A stretch of DNA of 32,436 bases, from NCBI GenBank assembly GCA_002347965.1, contig DDYN01000017.1:1-32436 (forward strand). The letters are read 5' to 3'. A model generated the notes under the pieces. It had not been told where the DNA came from, ran no database searches, and saw nothing but the letters and a program-made list of their open reading frames with translations. This DNA is from UBA2233 sp002347965 [NCBI: Nitrospirae bacterium UBA2233]. Lineage in GTDB: Bacteria; UBA2233. The position numbers and the translations under genes were made by a program. The stretch's first letter is position 1. Every line of letters begins with the position of its first letter. This document shows positions 1-7,125 of the stretch, piece by piece.

Positions 1-590
1 TGGCCGAGCGATTGCGAAACGCCCCTGAAGCCTTCGCAGCGGACAGGCGTTACAGGCTTACCCAGCTCGTTGCCCATCTTCCTGGACACCGCCTCGATGT
101 CGTCGCCGATCAACCCAACCGGGCACTCGGACTGGACCGTAAACCCCTCGGCCAAGGGGAACAGCTCGTTTAGCTCCTTCAAGAGCGTTTCAAGCCGCTT
201 ATCCCCCCCGAAGACGATGTCTCTCTCCTGGAAGTCCGAGGTGAAGTTGAGAGTTCCGAAGGTGTCCACGCCGGTCACGCCGACGTAATAGTTGCGCCTG
301 CCTGACCATGAGTACACCCCGCAGCCCACTGGGCCGTGCGAAAGGTGAATCGCGTTCTTGACGGGCCCCCAGACGACGCCCTTCGAGCCCGCGTAGGCGC
401 AGCCCCTGGCCGTCATGACGCCGGGCACGCTCTTGATGTTCGATTTGACGCCGCAGTCTTGGCTGCCCTCTTGGAACACGCCTAAGTGCTTTTGGCGCTT
501 CTTCTTGGATTTATCCGGATACGCCTCGAGGATCTCCTCGACGAGCGCCTTGCGCTCCTCAAGAACCCCCGCCTTATCGTGCGCTCCCAT
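1..590 (-). CDS. nifD: Nitrogenase molybdenum-iron protein alpha chain NifD (N-terminal part)
   Basis: This is the alpha subunit of the MoFe protein, which carries FeMo-co and shares the P-cluster with NifK in the cytoplasm. The window holds 196 complete codons and stops at the codon that should be the FeMo-co-proximal histidine (His195 in Azotobacter numbering, after SQSLG). The P-cluster cysteines are visible at residues 64 ([10 protein letters not shown]), 90 (HGPVGCG) and 156 ([12 protein letters not shown]), matching Cys62, 88 and 154. The segments [10 protein letters not shown] and [17 protein letters not shown] are typical of group I Mo-NifD rather than VnfD or AnfD. I chose ATG 590 because AGGAGG lies 8 bases upstream; the ATG at 597 is out of frame. 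The gene starts 36 bases after nifH with no nifI (PII-like) genes between, so it is very likely co-transcribed with nifB and nifH. Confidence 0.97.
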   Translation of the reverse strand, partial: MGAHDKAGVLEERKALVEEILEAYPDKSKKKRQKHLGVFQEGSQDCGVKSNIKSVPGVMTARGCAYAGSKGVVWGPVKNAIHLSHGPVGCGVYSWSGRRNYYVGVTGVDTFGTLNFTSDFQERDIVFGGDKRLETLLKELNELFPLAEGFTVQSECPVGLIGDDIEAVSRKMGNELGKPVTPVRCEGFRGVSQSLG

Positions 591-626
591 ATAACATGCC
601 TCCTGTTGTTGTGTGGACCAAAAAGC

Positions 627-1535
<909 letters not shown>

Positions 1536-2960
1536 TTACGAAACGGCCCGGTTGGCTTGCTCTTCAAGCGCCGGGATGCTGATTTTCTCTTTTGCCCAGG
1601 CCATGAAGGCCTCTTCAATAGGGCCAATTTGACGCACGACCTCGATGCCGGCCTCCAAGAGCGCTTGCTCGGGGGCGGGCCCGATCGCCATCACAAAGAG
1701 CGCCTGAACGCCCTCGAGCGCTTGGAGGGTTCGGCACATTTTCGTTTGGGCGCTTTCTTCTTGTTGACAGTCCGAACCCGTGGCGCAGTAAAGCTCGACC
1801 TTTCGCGCACCCAAGAGCTTGAGCGAGCCGTCTTCTTGAACTTCGTACACCAAGAACTCCTTGGCATGGCCGAAGTGCTCGTTGACAAGCCCCATCCCCT
1901 TGGTGGCGACGGCAATCTTGGTACCTGAAAGCGCTTTCCCCGCCCGGTAGGCCTCGTAGCTTTTGATAATCTGCTCGCGCTTCATCCGGTCGGTTTCTAT
2001 GCGCTGCTCTAAATGGGCATGCATTCGCTCGATCACGCCCACGTCAAAGCCCTGCTCTATGGTCTCTTCTTCAATGCATGCGGCTTTTTCCTGCGATGTG
2101 TCCTTGCAGAGCAACCCGGCCGCATCCGCCCTGCAAAGCCTGCAGTGGCGCATGAGGTTGACGTTGGCCTCGATCTTGCCCTGGAGCGCCTCGATGTATT
2201 GAGGGCTGGGCGAAACGACCCCCATCTTGGAAAAGGCGCTCCCGTAGCCGGGCGAGATCGCAACCGGCATGAGGTTCACAAGGAACGCGCCTAAGCTTTT
2301 GAGCTCGTTGGCGAGCTTTGGGACGTGCGCGTCGTTGACGCCCGGAATGACGACCGTGTTGACCTTGACGAGCACGTTTTCTTTGGCCAGCAGCCTCAAG
2401 CCCTCGAGCTGGTTTTCGATGAGCACTGCCGCCGCATCCTTGCCCGTAAGGCGCTTGTGGCCGTGGAACGCCCAGGCATAGATTTCTTTGCCAATGTCGG
2501 GGTCGAGCGCGTTGATCGTGACCGTCACGTGGCCGATGCCCAATTCGAGGATCTCGGGAAGAAACTCGTTGAGCCGAAGCCCGTTGGTCGAGAGGCAAAG
2601 CTTGAGCATTGGGATTGCCTCTTTAATGAGCCTTAGTGTCCCAAAGGTTTTTTCTGGGTTGGCCAAAGGATCGCCCGGCCCTGCAATGCCGACGACCGAG
2701 AGCTGCGGAAGGCGCATGGCCACGGCCATCACTTTTTTGAGCCCGGCTTCGGGGCTTAACAGCGTGCTTGAAACGCCCGGCCTCGACTCGTTCGCGCAGT
2801 CAAACTTACGGTTGCAGTAGTTGCACTGGATGTTGCAGGCTGGCGCCACCGGCAAGTGAACCCTTGCGAAGTAGTGCTGAGCCTCGGGGCTGTAGCAAGG
2901 GTGGTTTTCCGCCCGCTTATCGATTGGGGTCTTCTTGTATTGGCGGAGGCTCGTGGCCAT
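1536..2960 (-). CDS. nifB: Radical SAM NifB with C-terminal NifX/NafY-like domain
   Basis: NifB makes NifB-co, the 8Fe-9S-carbide precursor of FeMo-co, using radical SAM chemistry. The 474-residue protein has the signature NHPCYSPEAQHYFARVH, the radical SAM cysteines at 42, 46 and 49 (CNIQCNYC), Cys55, and the downstream HCRLCRADA motif that helps hold the K-clusters. From about residue 350 it continues into a second domain with VNEHFGHAKEFLVYEV, typical of the NifX/NafY cofactor-carrier fold, so this is the long fused NifB form. The start at 2960 follows an AGGGAG-like ribosome site. A sigma-54 promoter lies 45-60 bases upstream, which places nifB first in a nifB-nifH-nifD operon. NifB and NifHD from one transcript would balance cofactor and apoprotein supply (inference). 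Confidence 0.97.
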   Translation of the reverse strand: MATSLRQYKKTPIDKRAENHPCYSPEAQHYFARVHLPVAPACNIQCNYCNRKFDCANESRPGVSSTLLSPEAGLKKVMAVAMRLPQLSVVGIAGPGDPLANPEKTFGTLRLIKEAIPMLKLCLSTNGLRLNEFLPEILELGIGHVTVTINALDPDIGKEIYAWAFHGHKRLTGKDAAAVLIENQLEGLRLLAKENVLVKVNTVVIPGVNDAHVPKLANELKSLGAFLVNLMPVAISPGYGSAFSKMGVVSPSPQYIEALQGKIEANVNLMRHCRLCRADAAGLLCKDTSQEKAACIEEETIEQGFDVGVIERMHAHLEQRIETDRMKREQIIKSYEAYRAGKALSGTKIAVATKGMGLVNEHFGHAKEFLVYEVQEDGSLKLLGARKVELYCATGSDCQQEESAQTKMCRTLQALEGVQALFVMAIGPAPEQALLEAGIEVVRQIGPIEEAFMAWAKEKISIPALEEQANRAVS

Positions 2961-3004
2961 CTTGACGCGCTCCCTGGTTTCTTCGTCTTGCTCTTAGTAA
3001 TACA

Positions 3005-3020
3005 AGCAAAGGCCATGCCA
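3005..3020 (-). promoter_or_regulatory. Sigma-54 (-24/-12) promoter of the nifBHD operon
   Basis: Read on the minus strand, the site is TGGCATGGCCTTTGCT, which matches the RpoN consensus TGGCAyr-N4-TTGCw with the GG and GC pairs in the correct -24/-12 register. The predicted transcript starts near 2994, about 34 bases before the nifB ATG. Such promoters need an AAA+ activator such as NifA. I looked for a TGT-N10-ACA NifA site between about 3040 and 3200 and did not find a clean one. Confidence 0.85.
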
Positions 3021-3425
3021 ACTTGCGCGTCTTTCGATAACGCTTGATACAAGGCACTTTACGGGATGTTGTACGACCACGGCCCACGACTAGGGCCGTT
3101 TCCTCGTGGTGATAAAACACCAACAAGGGTTTTTTATGGTGCCTCAGCACCAAACGGGACTGTTGGGAATATAAAAGCCCCGGGCTTTCCAGGCGCACCC
3201 CATTGATAGCCGGGCCTCTCCAGGCGCACCCCATTGATAGCCGGGCCTTTCTAGGCCCGGCGGATAGGCCCTGCAAACTGCAAACGCGGGACGTGCTTGT
3301 CCCGCCTATCGGCATAGGGACGCACCCTCCGAGATAGCCGGGCCTCCCTATTCCGCCCCCCGTTTTCATGGGTTTTTCCTGAAGGCTAAACTCTTCATGA
3401 AGGCGTTAAGAATGGACATAAGAGG
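3021..3425. other. Intergenic region between nifB and hicB
   Basis: This 400-base gap separates the divergent nif and hicBA transcripts. The nif promoter lies just to its left. Positions 3180-3345 hold the first copy of the modular hairpin repeat described separately. No tRNA, rRNA or convincing protein gene was seen. Minus-strand reading frames through the repeat are low-complexity by-products of it. Confidence 0.6.
3180..3345. repeat. Modular hairpin repeat, copy A (longest)
   Basis: Two tandem copies of a 30/31-base unit (ccgggc...cattgatag) lie at 3180-3209 and 3210-3240. They are followed by a perfect hairpin at 3241-3260 (8-bp stem CCGGGCCT/AGGCCCGG, loop TTCT), a doubled TGCAAAC, a second perfect hairpin at 3286-3305 (7-bp stem GCGGGAC/GTCCCGC), and a tail ending in gagatag at 3337. 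The GATAG or CTATC pentamer recurs at module borders. Related copies occur at 3835, 4873 and 9241. Confidence 0.85.
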
Positions 3426-3434
3426 ATGGCTAGG

Positions 3435-3647
3435 ATGAAAAACGAATACACGGCGGTTATCAAGCAGGAAGGCGATTGCTGGATTGGCTGGATCGAGGAG
3501 ATCCCCGGCGTGAACTGCCAGGAAAGGACCTACGAAGCGCTGAAGGAAACGCTGGCGGTTACGCTTAAAGAGGCGCTGGAACTTAACAGGCAGGATGCAT
3601 TGAGCGATGTCGGGAAGGATTACAGGGAAGAAAAAATAGCCGTATGA
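3435..3647 (+). CDS. hicB: HicB-family antitoxin
   Basis: This is a small type II antitoxin with the partial RNase H-like HicB fold. It neutralises the downstream HicA mRNA interferase and normally represses its own operon. The protein begins MKNEYTAVIKQEGDCWIGW and contains EEIPGVNCQERTYEAL, the usual HicB core with the IPG(V/A)N motif, followed by a helix. I prefer ATG 3435, which starts at the family-typical MKNEYTAVI and has AGAGGA about eight bases upstream; ATG 3426 would add MAR but has almost no ribosome-site spacing. The gene overlaps hicA by four bases (ATGA). The antitoxin-first order is the reverse of the Escherichia coli hicAB operon, though common elsewhere. A C-terminal DNA-binding domain is absent or very short in this roughly 70-residue form. 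Confidence 0.88.
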   Translation: MKNEYTAVIKQEGDCWIGWIEEIPGVNCQERTYEALKETLAVTLKEALELNRQDALSDVGKDYREEKIAV

Positions 3648-3832
3648 AGCGAGTGGCGCTGCTGAAACACCTTCAAAAATCCGGTTGCATGTTGTTAAGA
3701 GAGGGCGGCAAACACTCGTGGTGGCATAACCCGGCGTCGAACAAGCGGCCTGCGGTTCCTAGGCACAACGAAATTAACGACCAATTAGCAAAAAAGATAT
3801 GCAAAGACCTTGGCATAGAGGTCGCTGAATAA
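3644..3832 (+). CDS. hicA: HicA-family mRNA interferase toxin (YcfA type)
   Basis: This 62-residue protein has the double-stranded-RNA-binding-like HicA fold and would cleave mRNA when freed from HicB. The family core is visible: a first helix (RVALLKHLQKSGC), the loop GGKHSWWHNP with the catalytic His, and RPAVPRHNEINDQLAKKICKDLGI at the C-terminus (PRHxEI is diagnostic). It starts inside the hicB stop (ATGA), so translation is probably coupled. The gene is full length for the family and shows no inactivating change. A copy of the intergenic repeat begins two bases after the stop codon. Confidence 0.9.
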   Translation: MKRVALLKHLQKSGCMLLREGGKHSWWHNPASNKRPAVPRHNEINDQLAKKICKDLGIEVAE

Positions 3833-3834
3833 GC

Positions 3835-3943
3835 CCGGGCCTTTCCAGGCACACCCCATTGATAGCCCAAGCCTTTCTAGGCCCGGCGGATAGCGGATAG
3901 CCCTGCAAACTGCAAACGCGGGACGTGTTTGTCCCGCCTATCG
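3835..3943. repeat. Modular hairpin repeat, copy B
   Basis: Starting two bases after hicA, this copy has one 31-base unit (3835-3865), an imperfect form of the first hairpin, a duplicated GCGGATA stretch, the doubled TGCAAAC, and the second hairpin with loop GTGTTT, ending in cctatcgg. The module order is the same as in copy A, but the tail and the tandem 31-mer are missing. Confidence 0.85.
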
Positions 3944-4002
3944 GAGGCGATGACATGACAAGAGACTGAAGTTATTCTGGTAGCGGCTTGGATTTGGACC
4001 TG

Positions 4003-4039
4003 TTTACGAGCCCTAAATATTGTTGCTACAATGTTGCTA
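4003..4039 (+). promoter_or_regulatory. Promoter and direct-repeat operator of mazEF
   Basis: A -35-like TTTACG (4003-4008) and a near-consensus -10 TACAAT (4027-4032) are separated by 18 bases. GTTGCTA is repeated at 4022-4028 and 4033-4039, exactly 11 bases apart and covering the -10 box, which is the geometry expected for a repressor binding one DNA face. Autorepression by the MazE-like antitoxin is the natural inference. The ribosome site AGAAGAAGG precedes ATG 4064. Confidence 0.6.
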
Positions 4040-4063
4040 TAGAAATAACAGAAGAAGGGCGCC

Positions 4064-4309
4064 ATGCATACGGAGATCAAGAAATGGGGAAACAGCGCCG
4101 TCATTCGGCTGCCAGCAAGTATGCTTGCACAGATGCGCCTGTCCGTCGGGTCGCAGGTAGAGATCGAAACGGACGGCAGCCGGCTAATCATCGAGCCGTC
4201 CGTGAAACGGAGGTATAGGCTAGGTGACCTCGTGGCCGGAATCACGGAGGAAAACCGGCACGATGAGACGGATTGGGGCAAGCCTGTTGGCCTGGAGTTT
4301 CCCGATTGA
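4064..4309 (+). CDS. mazE: MazE-like antitoxin (AbrB/SpoVT fold)
   Basis: This 81-residue antitoxin has an N-terminal swapped-hairpin DNA-binding domain: HTEIKKWGNSAVIRLPASML and VGSQVEIETDGSRLIIEP are the AbrB/MazE signature, with GNS and the two beta-strand halves. The C-terminal tail (residues about 50-81, acidic, DETDWGKPVG) is the segment that in MazE wraps over and blocks the MazF dimer. Its stop overlaps the likely TTG start of the toxin (ATTGA), so the two are translationally coupled. A repeated heptamer over the promoter -10 box is the probable operator. Confidence 0.92.
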   Translation: MHTEIKKWGNSAVIRLPASMLAQMRLSVGSQVEIETDGSRLIIEPSVKRRYRLGDLVAGITEENRHDETDWGKPVGLEFPD

Positions 4310-4644
4310 AGATTGGCCCAGACCAAGGGGATGTTGTCTGGCTCGATTTTGACCCCCGGGCAGGGCACGAACAAGCGGGAAGACGGCCTGCCGTGGTCTT
4401 GACTCCAAGATCTTACAACACAAGGAGTGGCCTTGCGCTCGTTTGCCCGATCACAAGCAAAGCCAAAGGATATCCGTTTGAGGTTCCGGTTTCTGCAGGG
4501 CAGATCACCGGTGTCGTACTTTCCGATCACGTCTCAAGCTTGGATTGGTCGGTCAGAAACGCGGCATACGTTTCCAGGGTTCCAGAAGCAACGCTGGCGG
4601 AAATCATGGCGAAGATCGCGGCCTTGTTGCAGATCGATGATTGA
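4306..4644 (+). CDS. mazF: MazF-like endoribonuclease toxin
   Basis: This is a PemK/MazF-fold toxin, a sequence-specific mRNA interferase. Key family segments are GDVVWLDFDPRAGHEQAGRR (strand 1 and loop), PAVVLTP, the SGLALVCPITSKAKGYPFEV core with the catalytic Thr/Ser region, and VLSDHVSSLDWSVRNAAYV. Starting at TTG 4306 gives 112 residues, the usual size, begins right at the conserved N-terminus and overlaps the mazE stop, with GGAG about seven bases upstream. A longer reading from TTG 4273 adds 11 residues that overlap mazE and look unrelated. The Arg at the start of RRPAVV and the downstream Thr/Ser are retained, so the toxin looks intact. Confidence 0.92.
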   Translation: MKIGPDQGDVVWLDFDPRAGHEQAGRRPAVVLTPRSYNTRSGLALVCPITSKAKGYPFEVPVSAGQITGVVLSDHVSSLDWSVRNAAYVSRVPEATLAEIMAKIAALLQIDD

Positions 4645-4860
4645 CCCAGTGCACGACAAGCCCCGCCGTTCAGGACGGGGAAGAATAGCGCGGACGGTGT
4701 AGCCTCAGGCCGGGGGCATGCCCGCTACTGACTTCGGCCTCTAGGAGCCGAGAAGAAAGAGGCTCGGTGCCAAAACGGCCGAGGCTCGGGCAGCATGCAT
4801 GGTAAAACTTTCTCCCCGATAGGCGAGGCATTCACGGCCCGCCTTCCCAGGCCTGGACCA
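4645..4860 (+). other. Structured GC-rich stretch with hairpin, possible IS200/IS605-type end
   Basis: No protein gene is supported here. At 4662-4682 there is a hairpin with CCCCG/CGGGG arms extended by CC/GG around a bulge, followed by more self-complementary sequence: GGGCATGCCC, GAGCC...GGCTC and GCCGAGGCTCGGGC. Hairpins of the form AAGCCCCGCC...GGCGGGG are common at right ends of IS200/IS605 elements, next to TnpB guide RNAs, but no tnpA or tnpB coding sequence is present. It may be a remnant end or an unrelated structured RNA. There is no T-run after the hairpin, so a simple terminator for mazEF is unlikely. Confidence 0.3.
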
Positions 4861-4872
4861 TTTTTACGATAG

Positions 4873-4931
4873 CCGGGCCTTTCCAGCCGTACCCCATTGA
4901 TAGCCCAAGCCTTTCTAGGTCCGGCGGATAG
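4873..4931. repeat. Modular hairpin repeat, copy C (short)
   Basis: One 31-base unit (4873-4903, with ccgt replacing gcgc) is followed by the imperfect first hairpin and cggatagg. The TGCAAAC pair and the second hairpin are missing; a T-run and a promoter follow directly. Confidence 0.8.
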
Positions 4932-4943
4932 GCCCTGCTTTTT

Positions 4944-4972
4944 TTGACTCGTTCTTTATGGTTGTGTATTAT
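4944..4972 (+). promoter_or_regulatory. Strong sigma-70 type promoter upstream of the radical SAM gene
   Basis: TTGACT (4944-4949) and TATTAT (4967-4972) are spaced by exactly 17 bases, close to consensus. Predicted transcription starts near 4979, leaving a leader of about 170 bases before ATG 5149. The leader contains a hairpin with 7-bp arms AGGAGGG/CCCTCCT and a possible 14-codon peptide at 5013-5057. Confidence 0.6.
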
Positions 4973-5012
4973 TTCCTTTAAGTAGCTTTTTTAGATAAGG
5001 AGGGTCGTTTTT

Positions 5013-5057
5013 GTGGCAGTGCCCCCTCCTAAGGCTATGGTTTGGACACAAGTTTAA
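5013..5057 (+). CDS. Possible leader peptide (14 residues)
   Basis: GTG 5013 opens a frame encoding MAVPPPKAMVWTQV with AAGGAGGG about nine bases upstream. It sits in the leader between the strong promoter and the radical SAM gene. The ribosome site itself is one arm of the AGGAGGG/CCCTCCT hairpin, so folding would mask it. It contains three consecutive prolines, a known ribosome-stalling context. It may equally be chance; there is no homology evidence. Confidence 0.2.
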   Translation: MAVPPPKAMVWTQV

Positions 5058-5148
5058 CGCGTCGCTATTTTGTGTTGGGTAAAATACTCGATGGTCAACA
5101 TGGCTCGTATAGAACTATAAACTGGCGAAAATGCCGGGAGGTTTTTGA

Positions 5149-6793
5149 ATGAAGGTTTTGCTCATCAACCCTGTCGAGAGAAGCACCGTTTTTTTTAAAC
5201 TTCTCCCCATGCGCATGCCTTACCTGGGTATCTTTCAGCTGGCCCGTCTTACTCCGGACGACATCGAGGTTAAACTCGTAGACGAGCTCGTAGAAAACTT
5301 CGACTACGAAAACGACCCTTTTGAGCCGGACCTAGCGGCCATATCGGCAAGCTTTTCGGCAAACGCTCTGCGGGCCTACGAAGTGGCCGACATCTACAAA
5401 AAACGTGGCATTCCCGTCGTCATGGGCGGCGTCCACGCCACCTTTATGCCGGAAGAAGCCAAGCAGCACGCCGATAGCGTTTGTCTGGGCGAAGCCGACG
5501 AAATATGGGAAGCCATCCTTGAAGACGCCAAAAGGCAAGCTTCAGCCTTTTTATAAGGTAGAAACCCCTCCTGACTTGTCAAAGGTGCGCTACAAGCGCC
5601 CCAACCCTCTTCTCAACATCCCCTCTGTAGACCCTGAAGTTCTTTCTAAAATCGTGGCCGGACATCTCAACGCGTCAGCCAACGGAAACGGCACGAAAGA
5701 AACGGGAGCGCTTGGCCGTCTCTTGAACGCCGCGGGCGCCCCCCTCATGAAAAAATTCGTAAAAGGGGGCTTCGACGGGCTTCTTCGCGTGCCCGTAGCG
5801 GGCAAATTGTACAAGAAGGCCTCCTTAAGCGGCATCAAAGCGCTCGTTCGCAGGTACGAGGATGTTCTTCCTGCCATCTGCAGCGCCCCCGTCGGGGGGT
5901 ATCCGTTAAAGAAGGTCGTCCAAGTGGACAGGGGCTGTCCCACTGACTGCGACTTCTGCTCGGTTACGGCCTTCAACGGCAGAAAAATGCGAAACTTCAG
6001 GATTGACCAGCTCCTTCAAGACATCGACGAGCTGGCAGGCGGCGGCAAAGGAGCCGACAGGTTCTTTTTCTTGGCCGATGATAACATAGTGGGCAACCCT
6101 AGGTTTGCGGCCGAGTTTTTCGAAGCCCTGAAGGGCCTAAAAATTCACTGGATAAGCCAAGCCACGGTACAGATGGCAAGGAACGATAAGCTCCTTAAGC
6201 TTGCCTCGGATTCGGGCTGCTGCGCGATCTTCTACGGGTTCGAATCCCTCCAGCAGGATGCCGTGTACGGGGTTGGCAAAAAGTTCAAGGTTCAAGAATA
6301 CGAAGACATCATCAAGAAGACCCATGACCACGGCATCGTCCTGCTCTACGGCGCCTTCATCTTCGGGCTTCCGGGCGACACCCTGGACGTGTTCGACAGG
6401 ACTGTGGATTTTTGCGTCAAGAACCAGGTCGAAATGCCCCAATTTACTGCCATTACGCCGCTTCCCGGAACAAGGCTTTGGAAGAAGTACGAAGAAAGCG
6501 GAAAGCCCCTCTCAAGGGAATGGAATAAGTACGGCCTACTCAATCCGGATGTTCTACCCCCTAACTCGGAATTCCTGAGGCGGAACAACATCACCAAGGA
6601 GCAGGCGTTTAACCTTGGGTTGAAGGCGTACAGGAAAGTGTTTACAGACGAAGCGATCGATGCGAGGCTTTCTGGGGCTTACTCTCAGGCCGGGTTCATG
6701 AACCTTCTTCTTTACATGTTCAACTACATCGGAAAGTATATCGCGGAGAAGGAGTATTCCTACAAAGAGGGCCCTTTGTCCTCCACCCTTTGA
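5149..6793 (+). pseudogene. B12-binding radical SAM protein, interrupted by a frame change
   Basis: This is a class B radical SAM enzyme (cobalamin-binding domain followed by a radical SAM core, the BchE/HpnP/HpnJ type), usually a methyltransferase or cyclase for lipids or pigments. The N-terminal part (5149 to about 5530) holds the cobalamin-binding Rossmann domain with VVMGGVHATFMPEEA and LGEADEIWEAILEDAK. The rest (about 5533-6793) is in the next frame and holds GCPTDCDFCSV (CxxxCxxC), FLADDNIVGN, GFESL, FIFGLPGD and PLPGTRLW. Removing one A from the AAAA run at 5530-5533 joins the halves as DAKGKLQPFYK, which matches normal members and gives about 548 residues. The change is therefore a one-base insertion, a sequencing error or, less likely, programmed +1 shifting. 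GGGAGG precedes the start. The substrate is unknown, and no hopanoid or pigment gene lies nearby. Confidence 0.85.
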
Positions 6794-6833
6794 TAACGTA
6801 GCAAGCGCCCTTTTTACGGTGTGAGGAAACTTC

Positions 6834-6906
6834 CTATGCGCTTACGAAGGGGTTGACTATTCTGATGCCATCGAGCTCTTGGCCGTGCTGCATATCCTCG
6901 GTATAG
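6834..6906 (-). pseudogene. 3' remnant of a second vapC-like PIN toxin gene
   Basis: These 73 bases match 8501-8573, the end of the intact PIN-domain gene, with only two differences. They encode the same last 23 residues (YTEDMQHGQELDGI then RIVNPFVSA and stop). Both differences are synonymous (Ile-CGA to Ile-AGA for Arg, and GTC to GTA for Val). The rest of the gene is missing; unrelated sequence begins at 6907. It is a duplicate tail left by deletion or recombination. Confidence 0.85.
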
Positions 6907-6995
6907 CATGATGATGAACGGGACGAGCATAATACCACTCAAGAATCGCGAAAAGCTGTCCAACGAACCCCGGCCACCTCTGTGGAGGCGAGATA
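6907..6995. other. Unassigned joint between two gene remnants
   Basis: This 89-base segment separates the vapC tail from the Res remnant. It keeps a minus-strand open frame rich in hydrophobic residues but has no recognisable family. It probably marks deletion endpoints. Confidence 0.3.
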
Positions 6996-7125
6996 TCATG
7001 CCGGACAAACCACAATCTTCTTCACCGGCTTATGGTTATAGGCGTCCAGAGCGTCAAGGCGGTAGATCTTGTTGTGCGTGGTCCGCGGCTGTCTGGTAGG
7101 GCTGGGTCTTGAACTTCAGTTTCAT
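6996..7125 (-). pseudogene. Remnant of a type III restriction Res-like helicase gene
   Basis: On the minus strand ATG 7125 opens [14 protein letters not shown], the hallmark N-terminus of type III restriction (Res) / DEAD-box helicase subunits. After about 14 codons the frame breaks, and a second piece in another frame reads [20 protein letters not shown] then KKIVV before a stop at 6996; I recall this as an internal segment of the same family. The start overlaps the stop of the DUF1016 gene (ATGA), and GGAGGG lies upstream, so the two genes were once translationally coupled. A large internal deletion joined the N-terminus to a middle part, and the helicase and nuclease domains are lost. The family assignment rests on memory of the motifs. 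Confidence 0.6.

Noticed and set aside
2071-2598. Minus-strand frame of 175 codons inside nifB
   Set aside because: It is an Arg/Pro/Gly-rich out-of-frame reading of nifB, not a gene.
3040-3200. NifA upstream activator site (TGT-N10-ACA)
   Set aside because: Only imperfect matches such as TGT-N10-AAA were found, not enough to call.
3180-3260. Possible CRISPR-like array (two adjacent 30/31-base repeats)
   Set aside because: The copies abut directly with no spacers, the third unit diverges into a hairpin, and no cas gene is present.
6814-7008. Minus-strand 64-codon frame with a hydrophobic stretch
   Set aside because: It spans the vapC tail and part of the Res remnant in the wrong frame, so it is a by-product of joined fragments.
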